The position numbers and the translations under genes were made by a program. This document shows, piece after piece, positions 23,723 to 35,879 of a DNA stretch of 64,000 bases (the stretch's first letter is position 1; each line of letters opens with the position of its first letter). The notes beneath the pieces are model-generated. The model ran no database searches and was not told the DNA's origin. It saw only the letters and a list, made by a program, of their open reading frames with translations. The DNA is from Tetrahymena elliotti 4EA (Eukaryota; Ciliophora; Oligohymenophorea; Hymenostomatida; Tetrahymenidae): contig JH720298.1 of assembly GCA_000231825.2 (NCBI GenBank), forward strand, positions 439,742-503,741, in the 5' to 3' direction.

Positions 23723-24583
23723 ATGAATTACTTCAATAAATTTATAAAATATTATGATACAATGGTCAAAATTTAGTTTTATGTTAAAGCCTCTTTAGTG
23801 ACAGGATGCTTAGCTTATACATACTACAATTATTCTAATATACTTCTTTACTAATAATAACTAAAATAGAAGTTTTTAGATTTTAAAGAAGCAAAAATTT
23901 AGAAATTTAAAGATCACTACGAAGATGAGAGAGTCTAACAAAAAATTGAAAAAATCAAAGAAACCAAGATTCAGGCTACTGAGATCAAAAATTAACTGAA
24001 AGAAATCATTTCGGATGAAGAAAAAATTAATGAAATTAAAGCTAAAGCATAAGAAAAAGTAGAAAGGGCTAAATAAATAAAAGATGGAATCAAAGAAAAA
24101 GTAAAAGAAAATGAAAAATTAAATAATATAGCTCGATAGTTAAAATCCTTTAAATAGAATCAACCTTTAAATCTAAAACAAGATTAAGAAGCAGAAATTT
24201 AGAGTTAAATCAATTCATAAAACATTGTTGAAAATAAAGAATAGAATGCTAAAAATACTGTGTTAGCTAATAATACTGAAATCCAATAAAATATTTTGAA
24301 TTAGCAAAAAAGTGAGGAAAGGGAGATTGAATTATAAAACCAAACAAAAGATTAGGTGAAAAATATCTCATCAAGTTTCTTTAAAAAAGTTGAAAGAGCT
24401 TAAAATTTGAAAGAAGATATTAAAAAAAACCTAGAAAAAAAGATTGAAGAGAGAAAGTAAGCTGAATAAATTAGTGAACCAAAATTAAAGTTATTTTCTA
24501 AATTCAATAAAACTTAAGACTCAACAGAACAAATAGCAGCCACTAATTCAACCAATGATAATCAAAATTAAAAAAGCTAATGA
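23723..24583 (+). CDS. Membrane-anchored coiled-coil protein
   Basis: An uninterrupted 287-codon frame (286 residues) runs from ATG to TGA at 24581. Residues about 17-42 (FYVKASLVTGCLAYTYYNYS and a few more) are moderately hydrophobic and can form one N-terminal membrane anchor. The rest is highly charged and helical, rich in Lys, Glu, Gln and Ile (KIEKIKETKIQ, KAKAQEKVERAKQIKDGIKE), with no Pro or Gly for long stretches, which fits a coiled coil. The C-terminus becomes Ser/Thr/Asn-rich. Many codons are TAA or TAG for Gln, so it is visible only with the ciliate code. The function is unknown; a tethering or organelle-surface role would fit but is speculative. Confidence 0.7.
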
Positions 24584-25245
24584 ACGTTATTTATAATAAA
24601 TTAAAGCTTAATTATCAATTTATTTAGATATTTTGTTTCCCATATTTAACTTAATTTTTTTATCCTAATTTTCTAATGAAAGATTAGAAGAGAAACTAAT
24701 TTATTACCAATAATAGACTAATCCTTCCCTCTGCACCCTATGTTAGTTTAATGTTTAAATTATTCAGTCAGAAGTGCATATTTTGTAGGTGTTGGTGAAT
24801 ATTTGAATTGCTTTTAAAGCCATTTTTAAATGAAAAAAGATAAAAGTTATCATTTAAACACCAAATCCTTTTCAAGTGAAATATAAATTTAACCAAATAA
24901 GAAATAAATGTTTTGATCAAAAATATTTTAATAAAGTACAACTTGTTTGTTTACTATGTTAGTCTCTTGCAATTATGGTTTTAAGTATATTAAATACTAT
25001 CAATGTTTAGTTTGCTATCACAGAGTTATTTATCTCTGTTAAAAAATAGATGTAAATTAGATGTTTTTGTTCATATTCTAACAATGTAAGAAGATTAAAA
25101 TTGAATTTATTCAGAAAAGAAATAAACATTTTGATTAAAATATTTGAAAATGAATAAGCAAATAAATAAATCTTTTTTTGTTTTACTTTAAAGTATTTGA
25201 AGTGAATTGGTTTACAAATAACATTATAAATTAGTTTAAATACTA
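24584..25245. other. Convergent spacer
   Basis: These are the 3' ends of two converging genes. Two loosely similar segments ('agaaataaatgttttgatca' near 24900 and 'agaaataaacattttgatta' near 25119) suggest an old duplication. There is no coding signal. Confidence 0.45.
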
Positions 25246-27474
25246 TCAATTAAAATAACAAAAAGCTGTAAATCTTTTTCTATCTACATACTTGCTAATT
25301 TCTATATTATCATGCTTTAAGAGAGGGATAATATGATCTATTTTATCTTCAATACCTTCAAATAATTCAAATTGTTCATATTCTACATAAGCCAAGTTGG
25401 TATCTACTATACTGATCTATTTTTTATTAAAATATTTCATAATGAATATGATTTAAAGCTTTTAGTTGATTTACTTCTGCATCACCATACTATGAAAAGT
25501 GATCTGCTAGATTTTGGAAGGAGAGTTTTGAATCAAATTTTATGAATAAAGTATTGTTGACAAATTCTTTATTATGGTTGATGTCAAATGAATCACGAGC
25601 TAACTAAAATTCATGATTAAAGTAGAAAGTGCCTCCTTGTAAGAAGATATGGTTTAAGTGTTCTTTGGCAAAATTTGGGTCTATGAAAGTTTCCATAACA
25701 TCTTTAAGAATTTAATCATGCTTATCCTAGTAATCTTATACAACTTTACCTTTCTTTGTTCTTTAGGGAACATCTTTTAATTATTTTTCTTTTTCTTGTT
25801 CAAACTTCTCAAAGTAACACATTCCTATGAAAGAAGCTCCTGTGATATATGAGTCAAATCCAGCTTCATGCAATTACCCTTCCTTAGTATACTTAGAGAA
25901 CTATGGATCTATATAATATTTTATAAAAATAAAAATAAAATTTCTAGTTTGATCAATTACCACTAGTCAAAACAGTGTTGTGGTGCTTTTTTAAACATTT
26001 TTCATCTTTAGCTACTGCTCTGTAAAGTCCTTCTAAATGTAATGGAAGTTTTTTAACTTTATTTTGGAGTTTTCTTGCCAAAACCTTAGTATCTATTATG
26101 TAAGGGAAGTATTTGTTAACCTATTTTTAAAAAATATGATAAATCACATTAGTTCAAAGATTTTTATATTAATTAAAACTGATTTAAATCCATAAAATAC
26201 CTTTTCTACAAATTCAACAAAAGTATTTGGTAAAGCATCAACAAAGTGATCATAAAAATAAAAGAGATCATATCCCATGTAATGTCCTATGATAGGTCTT
26301 TTAGAGTTGATTATTGCTTCAACTATCAATGAGAAACCTAATAAATCTATTTATGAGCTGCTATGAGAAACACTATCTTCATCTCCCTCTATATTTTGTT
26401 TGACTTCTTCAGCTCCGTTATTAGTGTTTTCTTCGTCTTCACCTTATTAGCCCTTGTTTTTAAAGTTAAAGTTCTGAGTTGGCTTTCTTTTTCTTATAAC
26501 TAAGGAAGTATTTGATTAGCCCTTTTCAACATTTACGTTTTGGCATTACTAAATGGCATGACCAACTTACTTTCTATTAAAATAATAAATTTAATTATTT
26601 ACTTTATTATTAAACATCCAAATTACTTAATAATCTTTGAGCACAAGTATTGTGATTCACATTCAATGGTAATGTCTTTTTAATTGTTGTTGTCTTAATC
26701 GTATTCCTTAATTTATTTCACAATTTCTTCTAATTTATCGCGATTAGCCTTGCTTAATGCTACTCCATGTTATTTTTAATACTTACTATTTTCCAAAATT
26801 TTCTCTTTTTGCGCAAGCTTTATGTAAGACTATTTATAAAATTTAAATATTTTTGATATCTACTTGCTTATCTTAATCAATCAATCAATTGACTTTCTTA
26901 ATATATTTTTATTACTAATCCAGAGGAGTAGAGTTTATTGAAATCTAAGCCATTTACTGCCATGAAATTGAAACATTCTAACTTTATTTTAGCAAAAATT
27001 TAATTACAAACATAATCTTTCTTAGCTTTTGGATATTTTACTTGTATGATTTACTTTTTTATTGACTCTGAACTTGTAGTATAAACTGGGTTCAAGTAGA
27101 TGTTATAAGGATATGCAATATATTTCTTTTAAATCTTGCAAAAAGTATAAATACACAATCCTATTTGTAGTAAGTGATAGTTTTAAACAGTGTGCTTTAA
27201 CTTTTAATAAATGTCTTCATCACTGTCATACTTTCTTATCTTTGTAAAACGTTCAGTAGCTAATCCTATAATTATAATGATTATAATTAAATGTCTAATT
27301 AAGAGTCAATTAAATTCTAAAGAAGAGAAGCCGAACGAAGCATGCATGGGTCTCTAATTAGAATAAATAGTAAATACCTGAAAACTCGCAATCAAAAGAA
27401 ATAAAATCACACTATTAAATCAATGATATAATTTTCTAATATTGATCTTTAAAGTTGTTTCTATCAATATCCAT
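25246..27474 (-). CDS. PARN: Poly(A)-specific ribonuclease, PARN family
   Basis: PARN is a 3' exonuclease that shortens poly(A) tails on mRNA and trims small non-coding RNAs. Exons 27474-27378, 27265-26916, 26829-26627, 26573-26201, 26120-25961, 25908-25475 and 25416-25246 join in phase to 595 residues (the human enzyme has about 640). The DEDDh active site is complete: ISFDCEFSG gives Asp28 and Glu30, GHYMGYDLFYFY holds the second Asp, and HEAGFDSYITG holds the catalytic His and last Asp. Typical flanking signatures are also present: YPYNIYLNP and MAVNGLDFNKLYSSG. A polar insertion separates the two nuclease halves, where R3H sits in animals; a recognisable R3H core is not obvious. The C-terminal part (ISIVDTNLAYVEYE) may correspond to the RRM. 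It is divergent from the rhomboid gene at 28606. Confidence 0.92.
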
Positions 27475-28605
27475 TTTAATAAAATAAGTCCTTAATATCT
27501 ATCTATCTATTTAATCTTAAAAAGAAAGTAAAATCTATAAAAATAAATAAGTTAATAAATCACTAAAGAATTGTTTGTCCTCCTTTTAGTAGTAATTTCA
27601 ATTGATTAACTAATTAGATGCTTTAGGAATATTTAACTAATAAATCTAGCATTTAATATTCATATCTTTTAAATACAAGATGTTGATCTCAATTCTACTT
27701 TCATAACACTCAGTTTTTATTTTACTTAATAAATCATTCATACTCGTTTCATCAGATTTAAGTCTGATTTATTATTATAAAAAATAAACTCTTTTATTCT
27801 ATCTTTTAAGGCTATTTGTTTCATATTGCTATTTCATAAATAAACCTAACTAAAAAATTGAATATTTCTATAAAAATATTTTTAAATATAATTTTTAATA
27901 TTTATTTTTTCTAAAAATGTTGAATAAACAAACATCTTCAATTTTTTATTTGATTTTAAATTTAGGTTCAATTTAAGCTTTTCTTTAGAATATGATTTAC
28001 AGGTCCTAAAGCAGTGAAATCTTTAAAATAAGTAATTAAAAATGCTATTACTTTCTAAAGAGAAAAAATTCATTTTTTATTTTTAATTTTCAACGAATCT
28101 CAGCAACTTTTTGATATTAATTTTTGATTTTACCTTATTCATTTTAAAAAAATTTTTAAAGAATTCTTTCTTTTTTATCAAAAAATAAACGAATAAACAA
28201 TGTTAATTAGTTTGTAATAAGATTTACAAAATGAATAATCAATGAAGAAAATGCTAGTAATTTTCTGTTGATATGTTTTAGTAGAAAAAATAAAATATAG
28301 ATAATCTAGTACTTTTCTTTTTAAGTTTTTGTAAGATTTATTTAAGAATATTTGGAGATTTAGTAGGTAGGTTTCTGAATCCTTTCTTTTTTTGAAATGG
28401 AATATTAAAATAAGATTGAATATACTGTTGATTATAAATGTTTGAATAAGGTAAGAATCATAAAAAATTAGCTTTAATTTCAATTGGATTCATTAATTCG
28501 TTTAATTATTTTCTAAAAATAAACATCAAAAATTACATTGAAAATAGATAAATATAAGGATTTGTTTTATAGAAATAATTACTTAAACCAATAAGTTAAT
28601 AAAAA
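27475..28605. other. Divergent intergenic region
   Basis: This lies between the PARN and rhomboid-like genes, which point away from each other, so both promoters should be here. It is AT-rich. A 101-codon standard-code frame on the minus strand at 28178-28483 has no family feature and biased, non-coding-like composition, so it is not annotated as a gene. Confidence 0.45.
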
Positions 28606-29563
28606 ATGGCAAACGTACATAGATTAAATGATAACGATGATCTATTTGATAGGAGATTGCGTTTAGGAATAGGAAATTAGAATTAAGGTTAAGCATTAGA
28701 TCCTAATTTAAAGATACCATTTATCAGTAATACATTTGCTTTATAAGCATTAAATGACTAATAATGATATTATTTTATTTATTTTAATAGATCCAGCTCC
28801 TCCTGAGTAGAATAATCCTAGGGAAGAGACATTTTGGTAGATGTTGAAAATAAATTTATGTCCATCTTTCAAAATAAATTCTTTAACCTTCACTATATTA
28901 CTATTAAATACCATGGTTTTCCTCTTATAATGCTATTATACAAATGGATATGGTAAAACCTTATTGGAAATCAATTAAAAATCTCTTATTGATATGGGTG
29001 CTTTAGTTCCTATAGATATTAAATAAAAGGGTTAGTATTACAGAGTGTTTGTTGCTTTATTTATGCATGCTAGTTTTATGCATTTGCTCTTTAATTAAAT
29101 TTCGTTATTTATTATATTATCAGCCATTGAATACAGCTACAGTTTTTTAAACACTTTGATTATCTATATCCTTTCTGGCATTGGAGGAAACTTATTAGCT
29201 GTTAACTTTGGGAATAATTATGATATTTTTGTTGGTTGCAGTGGTGCTGTTACAGGATTAATCGCTTGTGTTCTTTCATACTTCATACTTAATTGGAATA
29301 AATTAGAAGTACTAGGACCTATGAGAGAGTATATATTATGTATATTTATATTATTTATGCTTTTGGGATTCCTATTCCCAGGTCCTTCTTCTATCTCTAC
29401 CTACTCAAATTTAGGTGGTTTTTTGGCTGGATTATTCTCTGGTTTAGCTTTACCTGAAGTACCACAATCAGGATCTTATGAAAAATATACAAGAATTACT
29501 GGAGGGATCTTGCTAGGCATATTCTTTTTTGTTACATTTCTTTCTCTCTATACAAACTAATGA
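28606..29563 (+). CDS. Rhomboid-family membrane protein, probably inactive
   Basis: Exons 28606-28726 and 28791-29563 (64-nt intron GTAATA...AATAG) give 297 residues. Codon TAA just before the TGA stop encodes a last Gln. A soluble N-terminus of about 65 residues precedes about seven hydrophobic segments. Rhomboid signatures are present: H133-x4-H138-x3-N142 in FMHASFMHLLFN, and GCSGAVTG with the nucleophile Ser191. In active rhomboids the last catalytic segment carries a His before GG (AHLGG). Here the matching residue is Asn247 in YSNLGGFLAG, so the Ser-His dyad is broken while Ser is kept. The layout resembles eukaryotic secretory-pathway rhomboids with an extra C-terminal helix. Likely roles are pseudoprotease ones such as client retention or trafficking, by analogy with iRhoms and derlins. 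The His loss is read directly; the inactivity is inference. Confidence 0.85.
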
Positions 29564-30281
29564 AGTTCAACAGCTTTTAGAGCATGAATCAATTTTAAAA
29601 AGAAATTCAAAACCAAAGAAAATATGTGATTATTTAAATATTAAATTTAAAGTCTGAAAAATATTGTTCATATAATTGTAATATCTTAGAAAATTTAAAC
29701 ATTCAAATCTGTAAGCATATTTCTAACCAATAAATATTCTAACTCAAACAAAATTACTTTTATTTTTTATCAGAATTTCTAAAACCAAGAATGCAAAAAA
29801 TATTAAAAGAAATAATATTTTGTAACTATTATTCTCAAAATAAAATTTAAATTTCATCAATCAAAAAATAATTTTGATTTAAATTTTTTAATTTCAATAA
29901 AACCTTTGTTTATAAAATAAATTTAATAAAATTTTAGGATATTATTAAATGTTTTCTAGTAAGACATTTGTAACACTTGCTCTCAGTGACTCTTTTTTTC
30001 ATTATTTATTTCTTAGTTTTTTTACTTCCAAAATTTAATTGAATCTTTAGATAAAACATTGTTTAGTTTTAGCTTAAAAGCAATCTTTAATATAAATTGA
30101 TTTTTAAATAATTTCAGAAAACTCTTGAAGAATAATCTAAAGAAAAAAAAAATTACCATTATATAAAATGATTGAAGAATAGTATTTAACTTTCTTTTTA
30201 TTTAATAAGGTGAAATAATATAAAGAATATTTAGTAAAAACAGTTTCTGAATTAAAAATATGTTAACAAAATAAATAAAAA
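29564..30281. other. Convergent spacer with a fragment of the VPS50-like gene's 5' end
   Basis: This is the non-coding region between the rhomboid-like and LRRC45-like genes. Positions 29931-29974 match 38259-38302 with about one mismatch. That match covers the leader, ATG and first seven or so codons of the VPS50-like gene 8 kb away (listed as a repeat). The rest is AT-rich with no gene. Confidence 0.6.
29931..29974 (+). repeat. Partial copy of the VPS50-like gene start
   Basis: About 44 bp nearly identical to 38259-38302, including 'attattaaatgttttctag' and 'taagacatttgtaac'. In the gene this covers the last 18 bp of leader and codons for MFSSKTFV. After 29975 similarity stops, so no functional second copy exists here. 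Confidence 0.75.
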
Positions 30282-32419
30282 TCACATGACTTTTTAGTCT
30301 TTAAATGTTTGATAGGTTGTGCCTTGCAAGTTAGCTGTGAGTAAATCTGAAAGTTTTTAAAAGTTAGCACGAAGGCGGAGGTTTTCGTCATTAGAATCAC
30401 GAAGAGTTTTTTCTAATTCTGAAATTCTGTCTCTATAACTATCATGAAGGTTATTATGCTCATCATGAGATTGAATGAATTTATCTTCTAATTAAGTCTT
30501 AATAGTTTTTTCATCTTGTTCTGTTAGGTTATCCTTTTCTTTTAATTTATTAAGCTCTTCTTTAAGCTTTTTAATCAATTATTCTTTGTAGTCTAAATCA
30601 GCTCTTTATTTTTCGATGTACATTTCAAATTCTGTATTGTTTAATTCAATATCTTGGTTTTCTATTTTATATTTTACTATGCTTTAGTTTATTTCATTTA
30701 TTTTTTCAGTGTTTGATTTTATTCTGTTTGAATAATCTTTTACAAGATCCGCTGTTCTTCTATCGCTGTCCATAATCTTTTGTTCATAATCATTCATTCT
30801 CCTTTCTAAAATATCAAAGCGGTCATTATATTCTTACTATCCAGCTGCTTTTAACTTTTCTACAACTTCTTTTGCCTCATCCTTTGACTAGAATTCAGTT
30901 TTTACCATATCATCCATAATTTTGTATATCTCTAATCTAGTTTCATCATTTTTTTTACTACGTATTCCAACTTACTTTAACAAATCTTCACATTTTTCAT
31001 GATATTCTGAATCAACTTATCTCATCTAACGAATGTTTTAATCTGAAATGCTTAACAATTCACTTTATAATCTTTTATCAGTGTCTCTTATCTTTTCTTC
31101 TTGCAAATGACATTTATCTTCTAATTCTCTCTTATTTTTTTACTTTTCATGTTCATAACCTTTTAACTCTGCCTCAACTCTATGTAAATCAGTCTTCAAA
31201 GTACCTAAAATAATTGAAAATTGTATTAAAACTCTCTACTTAATATAAATATCTCTTACTTAATTCATGTTATCTGGCAAGATATTCTTCTTCAAGCTAG
31301 GCTTTTTTTTAAGCTTTTACTTGTAAAGCACTTTTTAATTCTGATATTTTAGCTGTTAAATTTTCTTTTAAAGCCAACCCTTAAACTCTTTCATTTTCAA
31401 TTTGGATTTCTAAATGCTAAATTAAATTGACACTCTCGTAACCAGCTTATATATTTCTAGTTACTTCATTTTAATCCATAAATCTAGTCCTACTTTGATT
31501 AAAAGCTTCTTGCATTATTGGAAGTTAGTAAGGATGTTAAGGTTAGTGATGTTAAGCTACAAATCTAATTGTTTCTCTATCATTTATACTCTCATTAAAG
31601 TCTTATTATGGTTGCTGTTATCTCCCATAAAAACTATTTCTTCTTGAATCATTCATAGTATTGTTTCTTCTTACTGCTTAGTGAGGAATACCATCTCTAT
31701 TATTGGTTACCAATTATTAAATTTCAGAATTTATTTCTTCAGGAATTCCATTACCAGCAAGCTCTAAACCTACTATACTTCCATTTTCTAACATAGCTTG
31801 ATGAATAGCTCTACCACCATTTGCGCCTAACTCATTCCATCTAATTTATATTAAAATTAAATTGCCCTAAACATCTCCTAAAAAAAAGTAAAATATCTTC
31901 CTGAATAAAAACTCCAAATTTAAAATTAAAGATTTTGAAAATGAAAACTAACCTTAAATCTAAAGATGAAAGGGAAGTATTATTTCTAATAATATTTGCA
32001 ATGATCTATGCTCCTGTTTAATTTATTTTATTGTTTCTCAAATCTAAATGAGTTATTGATCTATTGTTTGTCATTAAAACATATAGACTTTCAATACCTG
32101 CTATATCAGCACCAAGCCTATTCCATTCAAGATTTAAAGATTTTAACTAAAAGTTTTGTCTCAAGGAATTAAAAATTTCGATAAATCCTTGAGGACCAAT
32201 ATTATTTCCTTTTAAATCTATCATAGAAATGCTTGTTTAACCTTTTAAGAAAGCAGCTAGTTATAAAGCACCTTCATCTCCAATGTACATTTCAGGAATT
32301 GTAATACGATTAGAAGCAGCCTGCTTTTAAATAATTTAGATTAAATTTCCCCCAGCTTAAATGACTCCATTTTATTAAGAGGGTACCCTAGGAGGCTAAT
32401 AAGTATTTCTAATATACAT
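30282..32419 (-). CDS. LRRC45: LRR plus coiled-coil protein, LRRC45-like
   Basis: Exons 32419-31953, 31840-31260 and 31204-30282 join in phase to 656 residues; animal LRRC45 has about 670. Residues about 55-205 hold RNI-type leucine-rich repeats whose wording follows LRRC45 closely: IDLKGNNIGPQG, SLNLEWNRLGAD, HLDLRNNKINQTGA, SLDLRWNELGANGGRA and LELAGNGIP. After a polar linker, residues about 310-640 are a long coiled coil (for example LEKTLRDSNDENLRLRANFQ). In animals LRRC45 is a centrosomal linker and ciliary transition-zone protein, so a basal-body role here is a reasonable inference. The second intron begins GTAAGA; the first begins GTTAGT and splits the conserved DLR-W motif. The start is the first ATG upstream of the LRR block. 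Confidence 0.85.
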
Positions 32420-33887
32420 CTTCTTTTGATTTTAAATTATTTTAATATTAATTCTATTTTCTTTTTTTAGATCTTGCTTGGTTTGTAAAAAGGTTATCTG
32501 ATTATGTTAATCCTTTAAGTTTGTATTTTATTTCTTAATATAAAGATAGATAAATAGATACTTTTCAATTTATCACAAATTTTATAATTTATTCAATGAA
32601 ACTACTACTGCATTTCTTTTATTTGTTTTTTAAAAAATAAAAACAAAATATTTGAAATAAATCATGTTCATTCAATTTTACATGGTCATTTTTAAAATAA
32701 TAACTTTAATGAAAGATCAAAATTTGAAATCGTTTAATTTATCAATTTTAAATTGGTGAAAAATAAATCAAATTATATTTAGTTGATTATTAAATGATTT
32801 TTATTCTAATTTACTTAACAACTCTAAACGATTTGTTTTTTAATTTCCTATTTCATTCATTCCATTAATAAATAATTTACTCTATTCATAATATTTTTAA
32901 AAAAATGTTTTAATAATTTTATTTAAATCAATAAAAAATATGATTCCAAAAAACTGTAAAAATATTTTCTTAGTTTCCTTATGCTAATTTCCATGTATTT
33001 AGATGTATATCTTTAAATTTCTAAATATTATTTGAATCATGATCCGAGTCAACTATATTTGTATTAGCCAATTCATCTATTTATTTTTTTTTATTCTCCC
33101 TCTTGATTATTTACTGCTTTTAAAGGACCTTTTTTTAAAAAATATCTTCATTTCTGATCTTATTAAAAATAAATGATAAATTTTGAATTCTTTTATCTTG
33201 CTTAAAAATGAATAAAAAATATTTTAAATTTTGTTTGTTTTGTTGGCAATTTTGAAATATTGCTGAGAATATGTATTTAATTATGCTTAAAGTTGTTCTA
33301 AATGGTTAAAAAAAATAATAAATATTTTTTGCAAAACTAAACTTTCAACAAATTTTGTTTTTCTTGCTAAAATTTGCTATTGAAAAAATGATGGGATTAT
33401 TTATCAGGCTTTTTATATTCTAAAGACTTTTCGTGAATTATTTAAAATAATCCTGTATGATTTTTTTAGAATTTGGGAAAATTTTTAATTTATTTATAAT
33501 AAAAAGATAGTTTGATTGAATGAATGAGGAAGAGAAAATGTAAATTTGTGAAAAAGCAAAAGAGAAGAAATATATTTAAGAAAATAATTAAGTTAAACAG
33601 TATATATATGTTTCACACAAACAAATTATGTCAGGTCAATTATTATTATATTGATAATAAGATTATTTGAAAATTGAATACTGTTGCTATATTTATTAAG
33701 AATTGCTATTTATTTATTTATTATATCGAGGGAGAACTTAAGGAGAAGAAGAAAAAAGTAATTGAGTCTGATATTATAATTAATTACCAGCTTGCTTTTG
33801 ATATGTGTTTATTATCATTTTTCTTCTTTTCAATAAGGCTGCCTCCCTAGGAACTAAAAATTTAAAGAAATCAACCAATCAGGAATC
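32420..33887. other. Spacer
   Basis: About 1.47 kb of AT-rich non-coding sequence lies between the REEP gene's stop and the LRRC45-like start, both on the minus strand. It has many poly-A and poly-T runs and a short 'tatatata' at about 33600. No ORF with coding character or repeat of note was found. Confidence 0.45.
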
Positions 33888-34397
33888 TCATTTGGAAATT
33901 TTTTAGATGTTTTCATCAATTTTACTTTCATATTTTCTAAGGATGGGTTAAACAACCTTGTCATAAACAGCTACAGCACCAAGAGTCTAAGGGTGGAAGA
34001 GATAGACGAAGAAGGCGAGCTTCAAGAAGTAGTAGAAAGGAATGAAGGAGAGAGTGAAGCCAATGAAAGTGTCCAAAACGGTGAAGAGGGAGTAAACAAC
34101 CCAGTAGGTTAACCATTACTTATCATCTTTGTTATCAGGAGATTCCAAAGCCTTGAAACTCATGTATGCAGGATAGATGAAACCAACAATATTGCAGATT
34201 AAGCTAGATCCTACATTCAAGAGAGACAATAAAACTAAAATAGTAGATAGACTCAAAACTAAGTGACTGGGCTTAACGGCAACAGGGATCTTCTTGGTGA
34301 TGTTTTATAAGGCTTCGATATTGTTTAATCCATCTAACTTGCAGATTTCACAAACCTTATCCATAATAGGAGCAACCTTTTGATTATATAATTCCAT
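33888..34397 (-). CDS. REEP/HVA22/Yop1 family ER-shaping protein
   Basis: A single exon of 170 codons (169 residues, MELYNQKVAPIMDK...) ends at TGA 33890-33888. After an N-terminal soluble helix there are hydrophobic hairpins, and the family signature follows at about residues 75-130: GFIYPAYMSFKALESPD, then QWLTYWVVYSLFTVLD, SFIPFYYFLKLAFFVYLF and HPQTLGA. This is the TB2/DP1/HVA22 domain of REEP5/Yop1, which wedges into the ER membrane and bends tubules. The C-terminus (KYESKIDENIQKISK) may form an amphipathic helix. Codon choice is less AT-driven than in the spacers and low-complexity genes, fitting high expression. The length is typical for the REEP5/Yop1 branch. It is divergent from the DGAT2-like gene. 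Confidence 0.92.
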
Positions 34398-35879
34398 TTT
34401 AGATATTACTTTTTGTTTTTACCTTTTTTTTTTAATTTGTTGTAAAATTTTAATTTTTATAAAATATCTTCATTTGATAGATATTGATCACATACAATTT
34501 AAAGAGTAGAATGTTTTTTGTTTATTATTAAAAAATCTTCTTCTCACAAAAAATTAATTAACTTCCTTCATTCATTCAAAAGGAAAATCAAAAAAATTTT
34601 AGTTTGATACTTACTAGCCTCCCTCCGATTTCTACTGCTTGAACTAATTTCTTTGAACACGTTTTTAATTACCTCTCTACAGATATTTGGAGTTTTTTAA
34701 TACTTTAAGACCCTCTACTCAATCATTATTTCTATGAGCTTATATTTGTTAAGAAGGGGGAGCTGTTCAAATTATATCAAAATATTTTTAGGGAAGTCTA
34801 AAAAATATTTGCTGATCAAAAAGTTGTTTGAAATTTTGATTTTCTATCCTATATTTAACATTCATGAGTATTTAAAAAAATTATAATAAAAAAAGATTAG
34901 GAAAAGAGTCAAAAATTATATATTTTTAATTAGTAGAACTCTAAAAATCCACTCAGCCAAGTCAAATCAAACAAACAGTTTATTTTTTATTTCCTCAAAA
35001 TATATATGACTGTTTTTCAATAATCATTAGAATTTGTTAAATACAAAGAAATAGCAAGAAAATAAGTCTTTCATCCTTATGTTGTAACATTATTATCAAA
35101 GTTGAAAATATTTTTAATTGGTAATTTAATTGAATTGATGAAATTTAATGGGTTTGTTGTACATTAAAATCGATATGACTGCTTTTTCTCACCTTATAAA
35201 ATATAAGCAAGCAAGCAAAAAAGTTATAGACAAAAGGTAAATCTATAAAAAGTAATTCATAATTTAATCACTTTAGCAGTAAATTTTTAGAATGAAATCT
35301 GTTAGAAATTATTTAATTAATTATTAAATCAATCAGCTTTTTGATGATAAAAATATGCAATAATTGAGTGACGTATTTCGTTTTATGATAATTCACTAAC
35401 TTTTTTCTATCAAACCAAAATGATGAGAAAAATTCCTAAAAAATAACTGAATTAATGACTATGCCTGATCATTTTCTATTAAAATAGACCAACAGCTCCA
35501 ACTAACGCAATGTCTACAAAACTTCATCATTTATTTCCCTTGATAAAAATTAATTTTGACAATAAATTTCAAAAATATTATTTTACAATAAAAAAAAATT
35601 TGTAATTTTGGAATTTAGATTTTATTTATTTATGTTTAATAATATTATCAAAATAGAAGATTCAAATTTTTTAATTTTAGGTCCAAATTACCACTTTAGC
35701 TTTTTAAGATTTAATTGATGCCAATGATAAAGGAAGATATCAAATACAAAGAGAAGTGTTATACTTCAAACAATATATTCTACATTTTATCTAAATAATT
35801 TAGTTTGTTTGTTTGTTTAAATATAGCATAAAAAATTCATTTATTATCATTTTTGCTCCTACCTAACTTAGTCTATCAA
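34398..35879. other. Divergent intergenic region
   Basis: This is 1.48 kb between the REEP (minus) and DGAT2-like (plus) genes, presumably holding both promoters. Some segments (34615-34760) are less AT-rich, but no ORF, tRNA-like fold or repeat could be supported there. Confidence 0.45.

Noticed and set aside
28178..28483. Minus-strand 101-codon frame between PARN and the rhomboid
   Set aside because: There are no homology-like motifs, its composition is that of spacer, and it lies in a shared divergent upstream region.
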